Below the pieces are notes generated by a model, which saw only the letters and a program-made list of their open reading frames with translations, was not told where the DNA came from and made no database searches. Both the position numbers and the translations under genes were made by a program. A stretch of 53,631 nucleotides of DNA from a virus: IMG/VR virus record IMGVR_UViG_3300031749_000457, positions 1 to 53,631 of that record; one strand, given 5' to 3'. Below are positions 24,049 to 33,080 of this stretch, piece by piece (position 1 is the stretch's first letter; each line of letters begins with the position of its first letter).

Positions 24049-24459
24049 ATGGGAAAGATTCCTGAGACTGATGCTGGGTTGTCTGAAGAGCAGGCAATAC
24101 AGGCAGGGACTATTTTAAGGGAAGGGCTGGATATACTGAGGAGCCTTCAGTTTAACAAGAAGGCGAGTATCTTGAGGTATGAGATAGTGGATGAGGGAAA
24201 ACCCCATCTTGGCATAGAACCAACGAGGAGGTTGGTCTCTGGGCTTGATGATTTGGATGTTTATGTTTCAAGGGTCAGCACAAGGGAGATATTGGCAGGT
24301 AGGGGAAGGATTGAGCTGACAGATTTGAAGTTTATTTTTTATGAGGAAGTAAAGGATACGGATGAGATAGTCTATAACGGCAAAACATATAAGGTTATCC
24401 AGGTTGAGTATTATGACCCCGATATAGGGAGGAGTATCGTGATAGCGAGGGCTGTATGA
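24049..24459 (+). CDS. head closure / neck protein
   Basis: 136 aa. Mostly beta, with DEIVYNGKTYKVIQVEYYDPDIGRSIVIARAV at the end, like head-tail joining (stopper) proteins. Overlaps the next start by 4 bp (ATGA). Confidence 0.55.
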   Translation: MGKIPETDAGLSEEQAIQAGTILREGLDILRSLQFNKKASILRYEIVDEGKPHLGIEPTRRLVSGLDDLDVYVSRVSTREILAGRGRIELTDLKFIFYEEVKDTDEIVYNGKTYKVIQVEYYDPDIGRSIVIARAV

Positions 24460-24914
24460 TTGAGGTTGATTCTTCTTCTTTAAGAGAAAAACTTAAAAAG
24501 ACAACTTATGAGCTTATGGATAATGCCAGAATCAAGGCTTATAAGCTTGCAGATTATTATTTGATGGTAATTAAAGAGAGGACACCTAAAAAAACTAGTG
24601 CTACTGCTAATTCATGGACGATACATTATCACAAAAACGATTTGGATGGAGTGGTTTGGGAGATTAGCCCTGATGGAAAAGAGGATATTGTTAGGTTCTT
24701 AGAGCAGGATACGAAGCCCCATATTATTTTGCCTAAAGATAGGGATGGAGTGCTGGTGTTTGAGAAGAGTGGTGAGATTGTTTTTACGAAAAGGGTGTTC
24801 CATCCAGGGACAAAGGGACGGTGGTTTGTAAAGCTTACACAGGATGAGCTTGATAAAGAGACAAAAGAAATAGCCGATAGGCTTATAAGTAGAATTAGGT
24901 CAATATGGCTGTGA
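24456..24914 (+). CDS. tail completion protein, HK97 gp10-like
   Basis: 152 aa. An N-terminal helix (SSLREKLKKTTYELMDNARIKAYKLADYYL), KERTPKKTSATANSW, and the signature HPGTKGRWF near residue 125 are typical of the HK97 gp10-like family at the head-tail interface. Confidence 0.78.
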   Translation: MIEVDSSSLREKLKKTTYELMDNARIKAYKLADYYLMVIKERTPKKTSATANSWTIHYHKNDLDGVVWEISPDGKEDIVRFLEQDTKPHIILPKDRDGVLVFEKSGEIVFTKRVFHPGTKGRWFVKLTQDELDKETKEIADRLISRIRSIWL

Positions 24915-25111
24915 TGGAAGAATTATTCAGCTTGATAGGAGAATTGAAGGAATATATAGCTGATTTGAGAAACGGGTTTTTATCAATAGATGCAGTTATA
25001 AAGCTTCATGAAAAAAGGAAATTGAAGCAGGGTGAATCGCTTAGAATAATAAAAGACAGGATGAAAAAGATTGAGAGTATTTTTGAAGAGCTTAGGGTAA
25101 TGGGGTTTTAG
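24905..25111 (+). CDS. 68-aa helical protein
   Basis: Starts at ATG 24905 or 24914 within the end of the previous gene. Wholly alpha-helical and charged, likely coiled coil. Unrecognised small neck/tail gene. Confidence 0.55.
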   Translation: MAVMEELFSLIGELKEYIADLRNGFLSIDAVIKLHEKRKLKQGESLRIIKDRMKKIESIFEELRVMGF

Positions 25112-25588
25112 ATGTATCCAAAGGATTATGAGCTGAATATAAGGAGGAGCTTCAATAGGTTTTTGATGGAGCGGTTAGGTGCTAACTACTACATAAATTT
25201 TATGGCTTCCGGGGATGAAGAGCTTGAGCGGAGAATTATGGAGAGGGTTGAGGGATACTGGAAGTGGATAGATATTCAGTGGATAAGGACTGGAAGTGGA
25301 ATCTTTAGTGTAAGTCTTGTTCAGATAAACTGCAATACGATTATTGCTAATGACAGGTATGGGGTTGAGCTTATAAAGATGGTGGATGAGGTTCAGGAGG
25401 AGCTGAATGTGGATACGATAGAGCTTCTGGATTTTTCAAACAACCCTAATAGCCCTGAGCCAACGGGGAATGTTTTGATTCCGAGATACAGAGGAAGCAG
25501 GATGTTGCCTTCTCAAGCAGGAGATACCGTTAATACGGAGGCAATTGATTATAACATTTATGTATGGAGGGAGTCAGTCCTTCCATAG
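25112..25588 (+). CDS. tail terminator-like protein
   Basis: 158 aa, directly after the previous stop. The alpha/beta pattern (FSVSLVQINCNTIIANDRYGVELIKMVDEVQEEL, TIELLDFSNNPNSPEPTGNVLI) and position before the tail tube candidates suit a tail terminator. Family not firmly recognised. Confidence 0.5.
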   Translation: MYPKDYELNIRRSFNRFLMERLGANYYINFMASGDEELERRIMERVEGYWKWIDIQWIRTGSGIFSVSLVQINCNTIIANDRYGVELIKMVDEVQEELNVDTIELLDFSNNPNSPEPTGNVLIPRYRGSRMLPSQAGDTVNTEAIDYNIYVWRESVLP

Positions 25589-25603
25589 GGAGGAGGTGAA
25601 AAG

Positions 25604-26335
25604 ATGTCATATCCCAAATTCGGATGTGCGGGAAACGTGGAGAGTGAGAGCCATGCCTATATGACAGACCAGCTTGAGTATAGGGATGGGTTTGACACAG
25701 ATATTTTTTCATTAAAGTTTACGGATTCGCTGAGGAGAGGAAATCCGAGCTTTTGTGCGCAGGCTTATGGGATTGGGAAATCAACAGACCCAACGAGAAA
25801 CAGTCTTGGAGTTCCGCTTGATACGGTGACAATGACAGAGGAAGAAGAGACGACAACACCGCATATGCTTGCCACTCAGCCAGGAGTTTCTCCATCGCTT
25901 GGAGACAAGCTGACCTATACTGATGGGCTTATCTTCTTTAGAAAGAAAGTGACGATTGTGATTAATGGGAGAGGAGACCCGCCTGAAGGATTAGGTCCTG
26001 AGGACAGGGGGAATACGTATATGGGGACGGTTTTGATTAAGCCTGCGGTTGGTGATGCACCAATAATTCAGAAAAGCGGTCTATATGTAAATAGGGTTGA
26101 GCTGACAAAAAGTGTGACTGACTGGCAGAAGTTTACGGTTGAGCTTGTAAAGTATGTTGGGAATACTGTTGAAAATGCCCAAGAAAATATGATTGAGCCT
26201 CAGCTTTTTACTGTTGCCGAGCTTGATGCAATAAGCCCATGGTATAAGATAACGAGAACAACTACTTTAAATTCAAATGATAAGCCGAATGTGGAAGAGA
26301 CTGTAGAAATTTACGATGCTGAAGCGACGCCATAA
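25604..26335 (+). CDS. tail structural protein (tube candidate)
   Basis: 243 aa, ATG with GGGAGGAGG. Beta-rich sequence without signal peptide. VTIVINGRGDPPEGL, VLIKPAVGDAPIIQKSGLYVNRVELTKSV. Position before the tail chaperone suggests a tail tube or collar protein. Confidence 0.5.
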   Translation: MSYPKFGCAGNVESESHAYMTDQLEYRDGFDTDIFSLKFTDSLRRGNPSFCAQAYGIGKSTDPTRNSLGVPLDTVTMTEEEETTTPHMLATQPGVSPSLGDKLTYTDGLIFFRKKVTIVINGRGDPPEGLGPEDRGNTYMGTVLIKPAVGDAPIIQKSGLYVNRVELTKSVTDWQKFTVELVKYVGNTVENAQENMIEPQLFTVAELDAISPWYKITRTTTLNSNDKPNVEETVEIYDAEATP

Positions 26336-26346
26336 GGAGCTTGCGG

Positions 26347-26631
26347 ATGGCTTATTCTGTAGTAGTGGATAAGGTTTTGAAGACAAAGAGAAGAAATGAA
26401 AATCCAACTGTTGATGGGGAGTCGATTATTCAGGAGCTTGGCTGTGTGGAGCAGAAGACATACAGGTTTTTCTGGATAACGACTGAAGAGCTGCAGGCTG
26501 AGATAGAGAAGCTGGAGGCTGAGGCTGAGGACGGTTGGGTGATTGTTGGAGAGGTATCGAGAAGCCCGATACATGAGGCACTTGATTTGTATAATGCACA
26601 GGTCGTCATGAGGCGGCTTGTATCATCATAA
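26347..26631 (+). CDS. 94-aa tail-region protein
   Basis: AAGGAG at 26333 supports ATG 26347 over a TTG 6 bp earlier. It contains a charged helix (TTEELQAEIEKLEAEAED) and beta ends. Unrecognised. Confidence 0.6.
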   Translation: MAYSVVVDKVLKTKRRNENPTVDGESIIQELGCVEQKTYRFFWITTEELQAEIEKLEAEAEDGWVIVGEVSRSPIHEALDLYNAQVVMRRLVSS

Positions 26632-26649
26632 AAGAAAGGAGGTTTTTGA

Positions 26650-27522
26650 ATGGCTAAGACAATAACGATTGAATACACAAACCCTGTAACAGGGGCGCAG
26701 GCGACGAAGCAGGTTTCTGTAGATATTGAGAGATACAGAAGGGACACAGAGGAGGGAGCGGTTGAGAGCTTTTTCTTAAAAGCTACAGCTTCGGGGTGCG
26801 ATGCCATTCTGGAGAATATAGATGACCTGATTGTTGACCTATTGGATGGGAAGCCCTCGAAGAACAGGTATGGGGTTGTCCAGAGCTATATTGATACGGC
26901 GTTTACAGCCAATGGAAACACACTCTCAGTTACTCCAGCAGCAGATGAGGCAGGTTTTGTGGCGGATGTTCCTTGCGTTGTGATGGATAAATATGGGAAC
27001 GTGATAGACTGGTTTATCCCTTCAGCAGTTAGTGCGGATTTTACCATTCCGACAACTGGGGCTGCGGCTCTTGAGCAGGATTGTAAGGTAGGGTGGATTG
27101 TCCAGCAGGCAAAATACTTTTTATCCCCGCTCGGAGAAAACAGCCAGCTTGGAATTAAGGCGCAGTCTGAACAGCCGAGTTCACCTACTGAGGTTTCAGG
27201 GTCAGGTTCTGTGTCAGGTGGAATAAATGTAAGCTGGACAAAGCCAACGGATGCAGTGATAAAGTATTATGATATTTACTGTTATAAGACCACAAAGCCT
27301 GATGTAATTGAGCCAAATGCACTGCCTTCGGTGGCAGATAGAGCTGCTTCGCTTAGTTCGAGCAATGTGAACCTTACACAGTATTTTGATGAGTCAACGA
27401 TGGAGCTGAAGAACCTTGATGCTGGAACTTATTATGTAGGAGTAGTGGCGAAGGATGGAGCTGGGATGGTTGATGTGAACGAAAGCGAAATAGCCTGGTC
27501 TGATGCGATAACGATTACATAA
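26650..27522 (+). CDS. major tail protein candidate with C-terminal Fn3 domain
   Basis: 290 aa, ATG with AAAGGAGG. Residues 1-175 are beta-rich and tube-like. Residues about 178-290 form a fibronectin type III domain: PSSPTEVSGSGSVSGGINVSW, KYYDIYCYKTT, LDAGTYYVGVVAKD. Major tail proteins of siphoviruses often carry such surface Ig/Fn3 domains. Either this or the 25604 gene is the tube. Confidence 0.6.
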   Translation: MAKTITIEYTNPVTGAQATKQVSVDIERYRRDTEEGAVESFFLKATASGCDAILENIDDLIVDLLDGKPSKNRYGVVQSYIDTAFTANGNTLSVTPAADEAGFVADVPCVVMDKYGNVIDWFIPSAVSADFTIPTTGAAALEQDCKVGWIVQQAKYFLSPLGENSQLGIKAQSEQPSSPTEVSGSGSVSGGINVSWTKPTDAVIKYYDIYCYKTTKPDVIEPNALPSVADRAASLSSSNVNLTQYFDESTMELKNLDAGTYYVGVVAKDGAGMVDVNESEIAWSDAITIT

Positions 27523-27567
27523 TTTAAAGGGTGGCAACCCCCTATTCCCAAAGAGAGGAGGCTGAAG

Positions 27568-28107
27568 ATGGCGAAGGAAGTGCCCGTGCCAGATGAATTA
27601 AAGATTTTGCTACCTGAACTGAACAAGGGAGTTATTGTGGTAGGCTCCAAGGCGTATGAGATTTACCCGCTCTATGAAGGACAGCTTGAGAAGATTTCGA
27701 GCGAGATAGCAGAGGTGATGTCAAGGATAAATTCTCCTGATGGACAGTGTCCTAAGTGTGGAAAGGTTGTTAAGTCTGCACTTCCGAGAAGGATTTTCAA
27801 ATGCCCAGATGACGGCGAGGATTTGGTAACAATGAATGAGTCGCCGATGGAAGCAATTCTTAAGAGTTCGAAGATTCCGGAGTGGGTTGAGATGGTTACT
27901 GGAGTGCCGAAGCAGGAAGTAGCGGCAAACATGACGTTTGCTCAGCTTAAGCACTTTGCAGGGCTTTTCTGGAAGCTGAATTTCAGTGATGATGGTATGC
28001 CGAAGGAGTCCCTTGAAAATTTCAGGAGACTGCTGGGGATGATGGGGGGCACGGAGGAAGTGAAGAAGGAATCCCCAGCAGAGAAACAGGAAGTGCCCCA
28101 AGTTTAG
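27568..28107 (+). CDS. tail assembly chaperone (short form) with zinc ribbon
   Basis: 179 aa, ATG with GAGAGGAGG. Sits exactly between the tail tube and tape measure genes, as expected for the G-type tail chaperone. A four-cysteine element (CPKCGKVV, then CPDDG) lies near residues 53-80, and the end is charged. A GGGGGGC heptamer near its end allows a -1 shift into the following open frame, producing a longer form. Confidence 0.75.
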   Translation: MAKEVPVPDELKILLPELNKGVIVVGSKAYEIYPLYEGQLEKISSEIAEVMSRINSPDGQCPKCGKVVKSALPRRIFKCPDDGEDLVTMNESPMEAILKSSKIPEWVEMVTGVPKQEVAANMTFAQLKHFAGLFWKLNFSDDGMPKESLENFRRLLGMMGGTEEVKKESPAEKQEVPQV

Positions 28108-28727
28108 GAGAGATTTACGAGGCTTTTGCTGCGGAGTATGGATGGACAAGGGATTATATACAGAACAACCTTACGAGACCGCAGGTAAGGCTTTACTGGT
28201 TTTATCTCAATAAGAGGAAGTTTAAGGAGCTTGAGAGGCAGGCTGTTGTTCTTTGGGGTTATGACCCAAATAGAAGAAAAAAGCAGAAAAGGCAGAGGGA
28301 GCTTGCAGAGAAGTGGCAGGAGGACCCGCTTTATGGATTTCCTAACGACATTGAGTATTTTACGAAGGACCAGATTATGGCGAAGATTTCGGTCTCAAGG
28401 AGATTCGGCAGTAAGCTTGCACCTGAAAAGAGATGGGATAAGGAGAGGGGAGATGCATGTTTAGGAAGGTATGGTGCGGTAGCAAAGCGGTGTTCGATGA
28501 ATGACAAGCTGTGGGGAATTTATCAAAAAGCAAAAAGAAAAGGAATTGCGCTGACGCTTGAGGAGGTAAAAAAGATGATTCTCCTCGATATTAAGAGGTC
28601 AAAACTTTATCCGCCGGGGTGGAAGGATGATACGGTTTCTCCGCCTGAGTGGTATTTAGAGGAATTGAGAAAGAAGGGGTTGCTTGAGAAGATTCTCAAA
28701 GAAATAGATGAGGTAGCGAAGGCGTAA
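27568..28727 (+). CDS. tail assembly chaperone, -1 frameshift fusion (386 aa)
   Basis: 161 residues are read in frame from 27568 up to GGC at 28048-28050. After slipping back one base, translation continues from 28050 with HGGSEEGIPSRETGSAPSLGE and runs 225 residues to the TAA at 28725-28727. The -1 frame has no stop over this whole stretch, and the downstream part has no strong independent ribosome site. The -1 frameshift G/GT pair before the tape measure is a conserved trait of long-tailed phages. An independently started 116-aa protein from 28377 is the alternative. Confidence 0.75.
28044..28050 (+). other. -1 ribosomal slippery heptamer GGGGGGC
   Basis: Phase is X XXY YYZ (atG GGG GGC) relative to the chaperone frame. 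Both tRNAs can re-pair after a one-base slip. Located 57 bp before the zero-frame stop. Confidence 0.75.
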
Positions 28728-30910
28728 TGTCTGATATAACGATAAAATACAGCTCAACGGGTTTTGAGAAGGTAGCAAGGGAGCTTTCGGAGTTAGAAAA
28801 GAAAGCCGGTGGGTCAGCTTCTTGGTTTACCCCAATGCAGAAATCGTTAAAGGATGCTGAGGGAGCGGGAGGGTCATTTTTTTCGAGCTTTTCAGCAGGG
28901 CTTGAAAAGTTAAAGCCTGTCTTGGCAGGTTTTGCTTCTGACCTTCTTAAAGTGTCTGGATTAATTGGGGGGCTGGCAGTTGCTGTGGGAGGTGCAACAG
29001 TAATTGCCTTTGAAAAGTGGACAATGAGTGTGCTTAAGACTACTGAGTCTTTCAGGATGCTTGAGATTTCGATGTATGGTGCTACGAAGAGTTGGGAGGC
29101 GGTGGCTACGGCTTCTAAGTTTGCAAAGGAATATGCTGCTGAATATCCAGCTATGTATGGCGATATTATGAGGGCATTGCAAAGTTTTGCATATATCCCT
29201 GCCCTGAGACCGATGATTCAGAGGGGGGATGTTCAGAACATGAAGGAAATGATGCATATAGTCCAGGGAATGATGACGATAAGACCTGAGCAGGGAGTAA
29301 CTGGTGCAATCTATGCCTTAAGGGAGGCACTTGCTGGAAACTGGCGTTCTCTGATGTATAGGTTTGATATTCCGATTGCATCGATTGCAGAGGCTGCGGG
29401 GATGACGCTTGAGCAGATGAAACAGAGTCCTGAGCAGGCAGTAAAGGCGCTGAAGGCGTGGATAGATGAGTTTGTAGGTGCTGAGACGATGGCAATGATG
29501 GCAAAGAATTTATCAATCCAGGTAGGAAACCTGAGGGATAAGTATGAGATGTGGCTTGATAGGTTGGGAAAGACTGGAGTTTATCAGAAGGTTGTTGATT
29601 ATCTTTTGAAGCTGAATGAAGCGATGGATGCGTTCATGCAGTCAGAAAGGATGGCTGAATGGACTGAAAGAATCAATAGTTTCCTTGAAGGGATTGTGGA
29701 TAGAATTGCCTCAGTTTTTACGGAGGGAATTGATTGGGAAAGTGTAATGAGCTTTGAGGACCTGATGGCTGCGCTGAAGAAGGTAGGCGATAATGCGATA
29801 AAGGCTTTTAAGGATATATGGGATTCGATAAAAGACCCGATGGCAAAGGCACTGCAATCTGTTTTTAAGACTGTTTCTGAAATGGTAATGCCAGTAATTA
29901 AAGAGGTTTTTTATCCGGTGGGCAAGGAGATAGCAAAGCAGGTTATTAGTGGTGTCTATGATTTTATGAAAGAGAATCCACTGCTAAGTGCTTTGCTTTT
30001 AGGATACAAGGGTGCAACATTCGGTGCTCAGATTGGTGGGAAATTTGGAGCTTTAATTGGTGCAGGAGCTGGAGCGGTGGCTGGTGTTATGCCGTGGGTA
30101 ATAGAGAAGGTTGGTGGGAAGAAGGAAGAAAAAGTAGCTGAGGTCGCAGAGAAGCATTTTTCTATACAACAGCAACTTACAGAGGAGCAGTTAAAAGAGC
30201 TTAATTATTGGAAAGAAATAAACAGAAATTTTGATACCTTCAATAGAGATTTTGATGCGTTGATTAGGTCTGTGTCAGGAGCAGTAGCTGGCGGTGGTGT
30301 TGGGGCGGGGGCTGAGAGAAAGCTGACGGCAGAAGAATTAGAAAAATTATCAAAAATGAGGGAACAGCAGGAATGGACGTTTTATACGCAGTGGTCGAGA
30401 ATGGCTGAAATGATGGCAAAAGCTCCTGAGACAGCAGGACCGAGGATTTCTCCTTTCTACAGGTATGCAAGGGGAGAGATTTCGTGGGAACAAATGCTTG
30501 CAGCAGAAAGGGTAGAAAGATTTCAGGAAGAGCAGGTAAAAAAGCTTGAGGAGATGATTAGGGTTGCGCAGGAAACAGGAACCCCGAATTATGGATTGAT
30601 GAGCAAGGCTTATGCAGAGATGTTTAACATTGCCTATCAAAGAGGAGATTTTGGGAGGGCTCAGGAATATATGAACCTTTCCCTTGATGCTCTGAAGGAG
30701 GAGATGGCAAAGCAGAGCGCAGATATGCAGAAAGAACTTGGATATTTAGCCAATATAGAGGCGAATACAAAAGATATGGTTGAGGTGGTAAAGATTACTT
30801 ACGGGACTCCAGCCGGTTTAAGGACGACGATATATCATGCAGGGAGAGAGGAGGGCTGGAGTGAAGATGAATTGAGGTATCAGGTGAGGAGGGCGCTTGG
30901 AGAGGCTTAG
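28727..30910 (+). CDS. tape measure protein
   Basis: 727 aa, ATG overlapping the chaperone stop. Spans the inside of the tail tube and sets its length. Helical and Ala/Gly/Met rich. A hydrophobic stretch near residue 75 (VSGLIGGLAVAVGGATVIAF) and another glycine-rich one around 430-460 (GAGAGAVAGV). The stretch ATASKFAKEYAAEYPAMYGDIMRALQS is typical of tape measures. It is short for the class; at about 1.5 angstrom per residue, a tail near 110 nm would be expected. Confidence 0.85.
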   Translation: MSDITIKYSSTGFEKVARELSELEKKAGGSASWFTPMQKSLKDAEGAGGSFFSSFSAGLEKLKPVLAGFASDLLKVSGLIGGLAVAVGGATVIAFEKWTMSVLKTTESFRMLEISMYGATKSWEAVATASKFAKEYAAEYPAMYGDIMRALQSFAYIPALRPMIQRGDVQNMKEMMHIVQGMMTIRPEQGVTGAIYALREALAGNWRSLMYRFDIPIASIAEAAGMTLEQMKQSPEQAVKALKAWIDEFVGAETMAMMAKNLSIQVGNLRDKYEMWLDRLGKTGVYQKVVDYLLKLNEAMDAFMQSERMAEWTERINSFLEGIVDRIASVFTEGIDWESVMSFEDLMAALKKVGDNAIKAFKDIWDSIKDPMAKALQSVFKTVSEMVMPVIKEVFYPVGKEIAKQVISGVYDFMKENPLLSALLLGYKGATFGAQIGGKFGALIGAGAGAVAGVMPWVIEKVGGKKEEKVAEVAEKHFSIQQQLTEEQLKELNYWKEINRNFDTFNRDFDALIRSVSGAVAGGGVGAGAERKLTAEELEKLSKMREQQEWTFYTQWSRMAEMMAKAPETAGPRISPFYRYARGEISWEQMLAAERVERFQEEQVKKLEEMIRVAQETGTPNYGLMSKAYAEMFNIAYQRGDFGRAQEYMNLSLDALKEEMAKQSADMQKELGYLANIEANTKDMVEVVKITYGTPAGLRTTIYHAGREEGWSEDELRYQVRRALGEA

Positions 30911-30912
30911 GG

Positions 30913-32883
30913 ATGGGAAGGCTTATAAATCTTTTTGATGATGATGTTTTAATAGTAAATGGAGTAGATACCGTAAAAGGTATTTCAGAGTATACGATTT
31001 CGAGGGGACGGGGTTCGATTGGTGCTGACTTTTCCATTACTCTGCCAAAAATAGAAACGCTCGTTGAGGCAGGAGATGAAGTGGAATTTAAGGATATAGA
31101 AGGAATAGTTACGAGCAAAGAGATAAGGGCAAGCGGGAATGGATTTATTACAGTGATAAATGGTGTATCAAAGATAGGGGAGCTGATAAGAAGAGCACCT
31201 ATAAAAACGCTTACATATATGTCGCTTACGCCTGCCGAGAAGGAGGAGTTTGATATAGCCTGCGATGGTGATTACAGCGAGCTTGACTACATACCGCTGA
31301 TAAAGTTGTGTGACCCGCAGACGTTTACAGGTGGATGGACGAGCAATGAGATAATAGAAGACCTGCTTGTTAACAGAGGAGGCTTTGAGGTTGTATGTAA
31401 TGTCTACAATTACTGGGTAAGGCAGGTGCAGGCTTCCAATACTTCATCGTATTTTGATACGGTATTGTCTATAGTTTATTTTCTGAGGCCGATAATCTAC
31501 GAACAGGATGGCATTATTTTCATTCTTGAGAGGCCTGTTGTTAACGGAACGATAACACTGAATAAGTTTTCTAATGTAGTGCAGAGGTATGTCTACAGTT
31601 CTGAAAGCAAGGCGAAGTATTTCAGGGTTACAGGCGGATACGGAATGTGGAGAAGGGATAAGTCAAAGGTTCCAGCTGAGCCTGAAAAGGAGACAACTCT
31701 TGTATCGGAGGCATATCAGGAGTCTCCGATGTATGGGAAGCTTGTGCTTAGAGGAGAGAAAGAGGTAATTGATAAGACAACTGGTTCGAGGTCGTACAGC
31801 TGGGGAGGGTTTGGTGAAGAGGAAAAAGCGCCAGAAGTGGTTGCAGAGTTTACATATCCATTAAAAGAACCCATGAGAGAGAGGTATACGACCACTGAGG
31901 TATGGAGGCTTGACCCGTATGGAAACTTCAAGGCTCTGCTTTCGAGGAGGAAGGTTGGATATAATCTGACGCTTGATGCTAAGGTGCTGGATGAGCTGGA
32001 GCTTTATGAGTATGATTTTCTCTCTGAGGAATACGAAAGACCGAGGTTGAGGTCAAGGAGAACGGTTACTGCGAAATATACGTGGGTTATAAGTGAATTA
32101 ACTGGTTTGGTAACGAGCAGGCAGTATAACGAGAGAGCATCTGAGACGTCAGAGGCATGGGTTTACAGCGACAATGGGACTCTGCTTCAGGAAACAAAAA
32201 CAACGATGATGGACTGTGTGAGGCTGGTTGCTGGAGATGAATATGTGGCAGTAGATGTAGCGGATAAGTATTTCAGGGAAGAGGGTTCTGAGGATTATGC
32301 AACAGTTGAAAGGATGGTGGTTGAGGAGGTTGTAACTAATTACAGGCAGATATCGCCTGATGTGTTTGAGAAATCAACGACTATAAGGAAGCTTGGACCT
32401 TTATCAAGGAAAATCGGACAGGAAAACTATGTTACTACTTCAACAATGGTAAGAGGAAGGGTGCAGAGAAGTCCTATGGTTTACAGGAAGATGATTGTTG
32501 AAGTGGATAATATACCTGATGATTCTGATGAAACGATTGATGTTCCTGTAATGAGTATAAGCAATCCAAATATTATTGACTGGGATGATGCTGAGGCTAT
32601 TTTCAACAGGCTCAAGCAGCAGGCTCTGGAGTCGAATTATGTAGAGAGGGTAATTACAGTGCCTTGGGATATTCCAGTGGATATTGGATGGGCAATAAGC
32701 CTGCCGGGCATTGATGTAGGGAAAAAGCTCGAAAAGCCATCGGCAGGAGCACCTTATGAAGAGGATTTTCAAACAATACCTGAGGTGGTTATCCCCAATT
32801 ACTCACTTATTACTGGTTATGAGAAGAGGAAGAGGGCTGGAGAGCCTTCCATTGAGACTGTGATAACTGTGGAGGCAAGGTGA
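30913..32883 (+). CDS. tail hub/baseplate protein
   Basis: 656 aa, directly after the tape measure. The N-terminal part (YTISRGRGSIGADFSITLPKIETLVEAGDEV) resembles hub (gp27-like) domains; the middle has VIDKTTGSRSYSW-type beta sequence. Probably the distal tail hub that the tape measure docks into. Overlaps the next GTG by 4 bp. Confidence 0.6.
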   Translation: MGRLINLFDDDVLIVNGVDTVKGISEYTISRGRGSIGADFSITLPKIETLVEAGDEVEFKDIEGIVTSKEIRASGNGFITVINGVSKIGELIRRAPIKTLTYMSLTPAEKEEFDIACDGDYSELDYIPLIKLCDPQTFTGGWTSNEIIEDLLVNRGGFEVVCNVYNYWVRQVQASNTSSYFDTVLSIVYFLRPIIYEQDGIIFILERPVVNGTITLNKFSNVVQRYVYSSESKAKYFRVTGGYGMWRRDKSKVPAEPEKETTLVSEAYQESPMYGKLVLRGEKEVIDKTTGSRSYSWGGFGEEEKAPEVVAEFTYPLKEPMRERYTTTEVWRLDPYGNFKALLSRRKVGYNLTLDAKVLDELELYEYDFLSEEYERPRLRSRRTVTAKYTWVISELTGLVTSRQYNERASETSEAWVYSDNGTLLQETKTTMMDCVRLVAGDEYVAVDVADKYFREEGSEDYATVERMVVEEVVTNYRQISPDVFEKSTTIRKLGPLSRKIGQENYVTTSTMVRGRVQRSPMVYRKMIVEVDNIPDDSDETIDVPVMSISNPNIIDWDDAEAIFNRLKQQALESNYVERVITVPWDIPVDIGWAISLPGIDVGKKLEKPSAGAPYEEDFQTIPEVVIPNYSLITGYEKRKRAGEPSIETVITVEAR

Positions 32884-33080
32884 GAAGGCAGGAATTGGAA
32901 AGAGAAAAGCTTAGAAAATCTGCTGTTGCTACGGATGGATTCGTAAGAGGCATAAGTTTAAGCTACGGGATTGTTGTAGGTGCTGAAGGTCTTAGTGTAT
33001 CTAACAGCCTGTTTTCGCATGGAACGGTTATACCGTGGTTGGAGAGCAGACATATTAAAATACTGGTTGGTGCGGATTGA
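32880..33080 (+). CDS. 66-aa tail protein
   Basis: GTGA overlap with the previous gene and TTGA overlap with the next, so fully coupled. Basic N-terminus (RRQELEREKLRKSAVA) and a beta end. Unrecognised. Confidence 0.55.
   Translation: MRRQELEREKLRKSAVATDGFVRGISLSYGIVVGAEGLSVSNSLFSHGTVIPWLESRHIKILVGAD

Noticed and set aside
28231-28464. Separate 77-aa gene
   Set aside because: It lies in a different frame from the -1 extension of the tail chaperone, which is open across the whole stretch; taken as a shadow.
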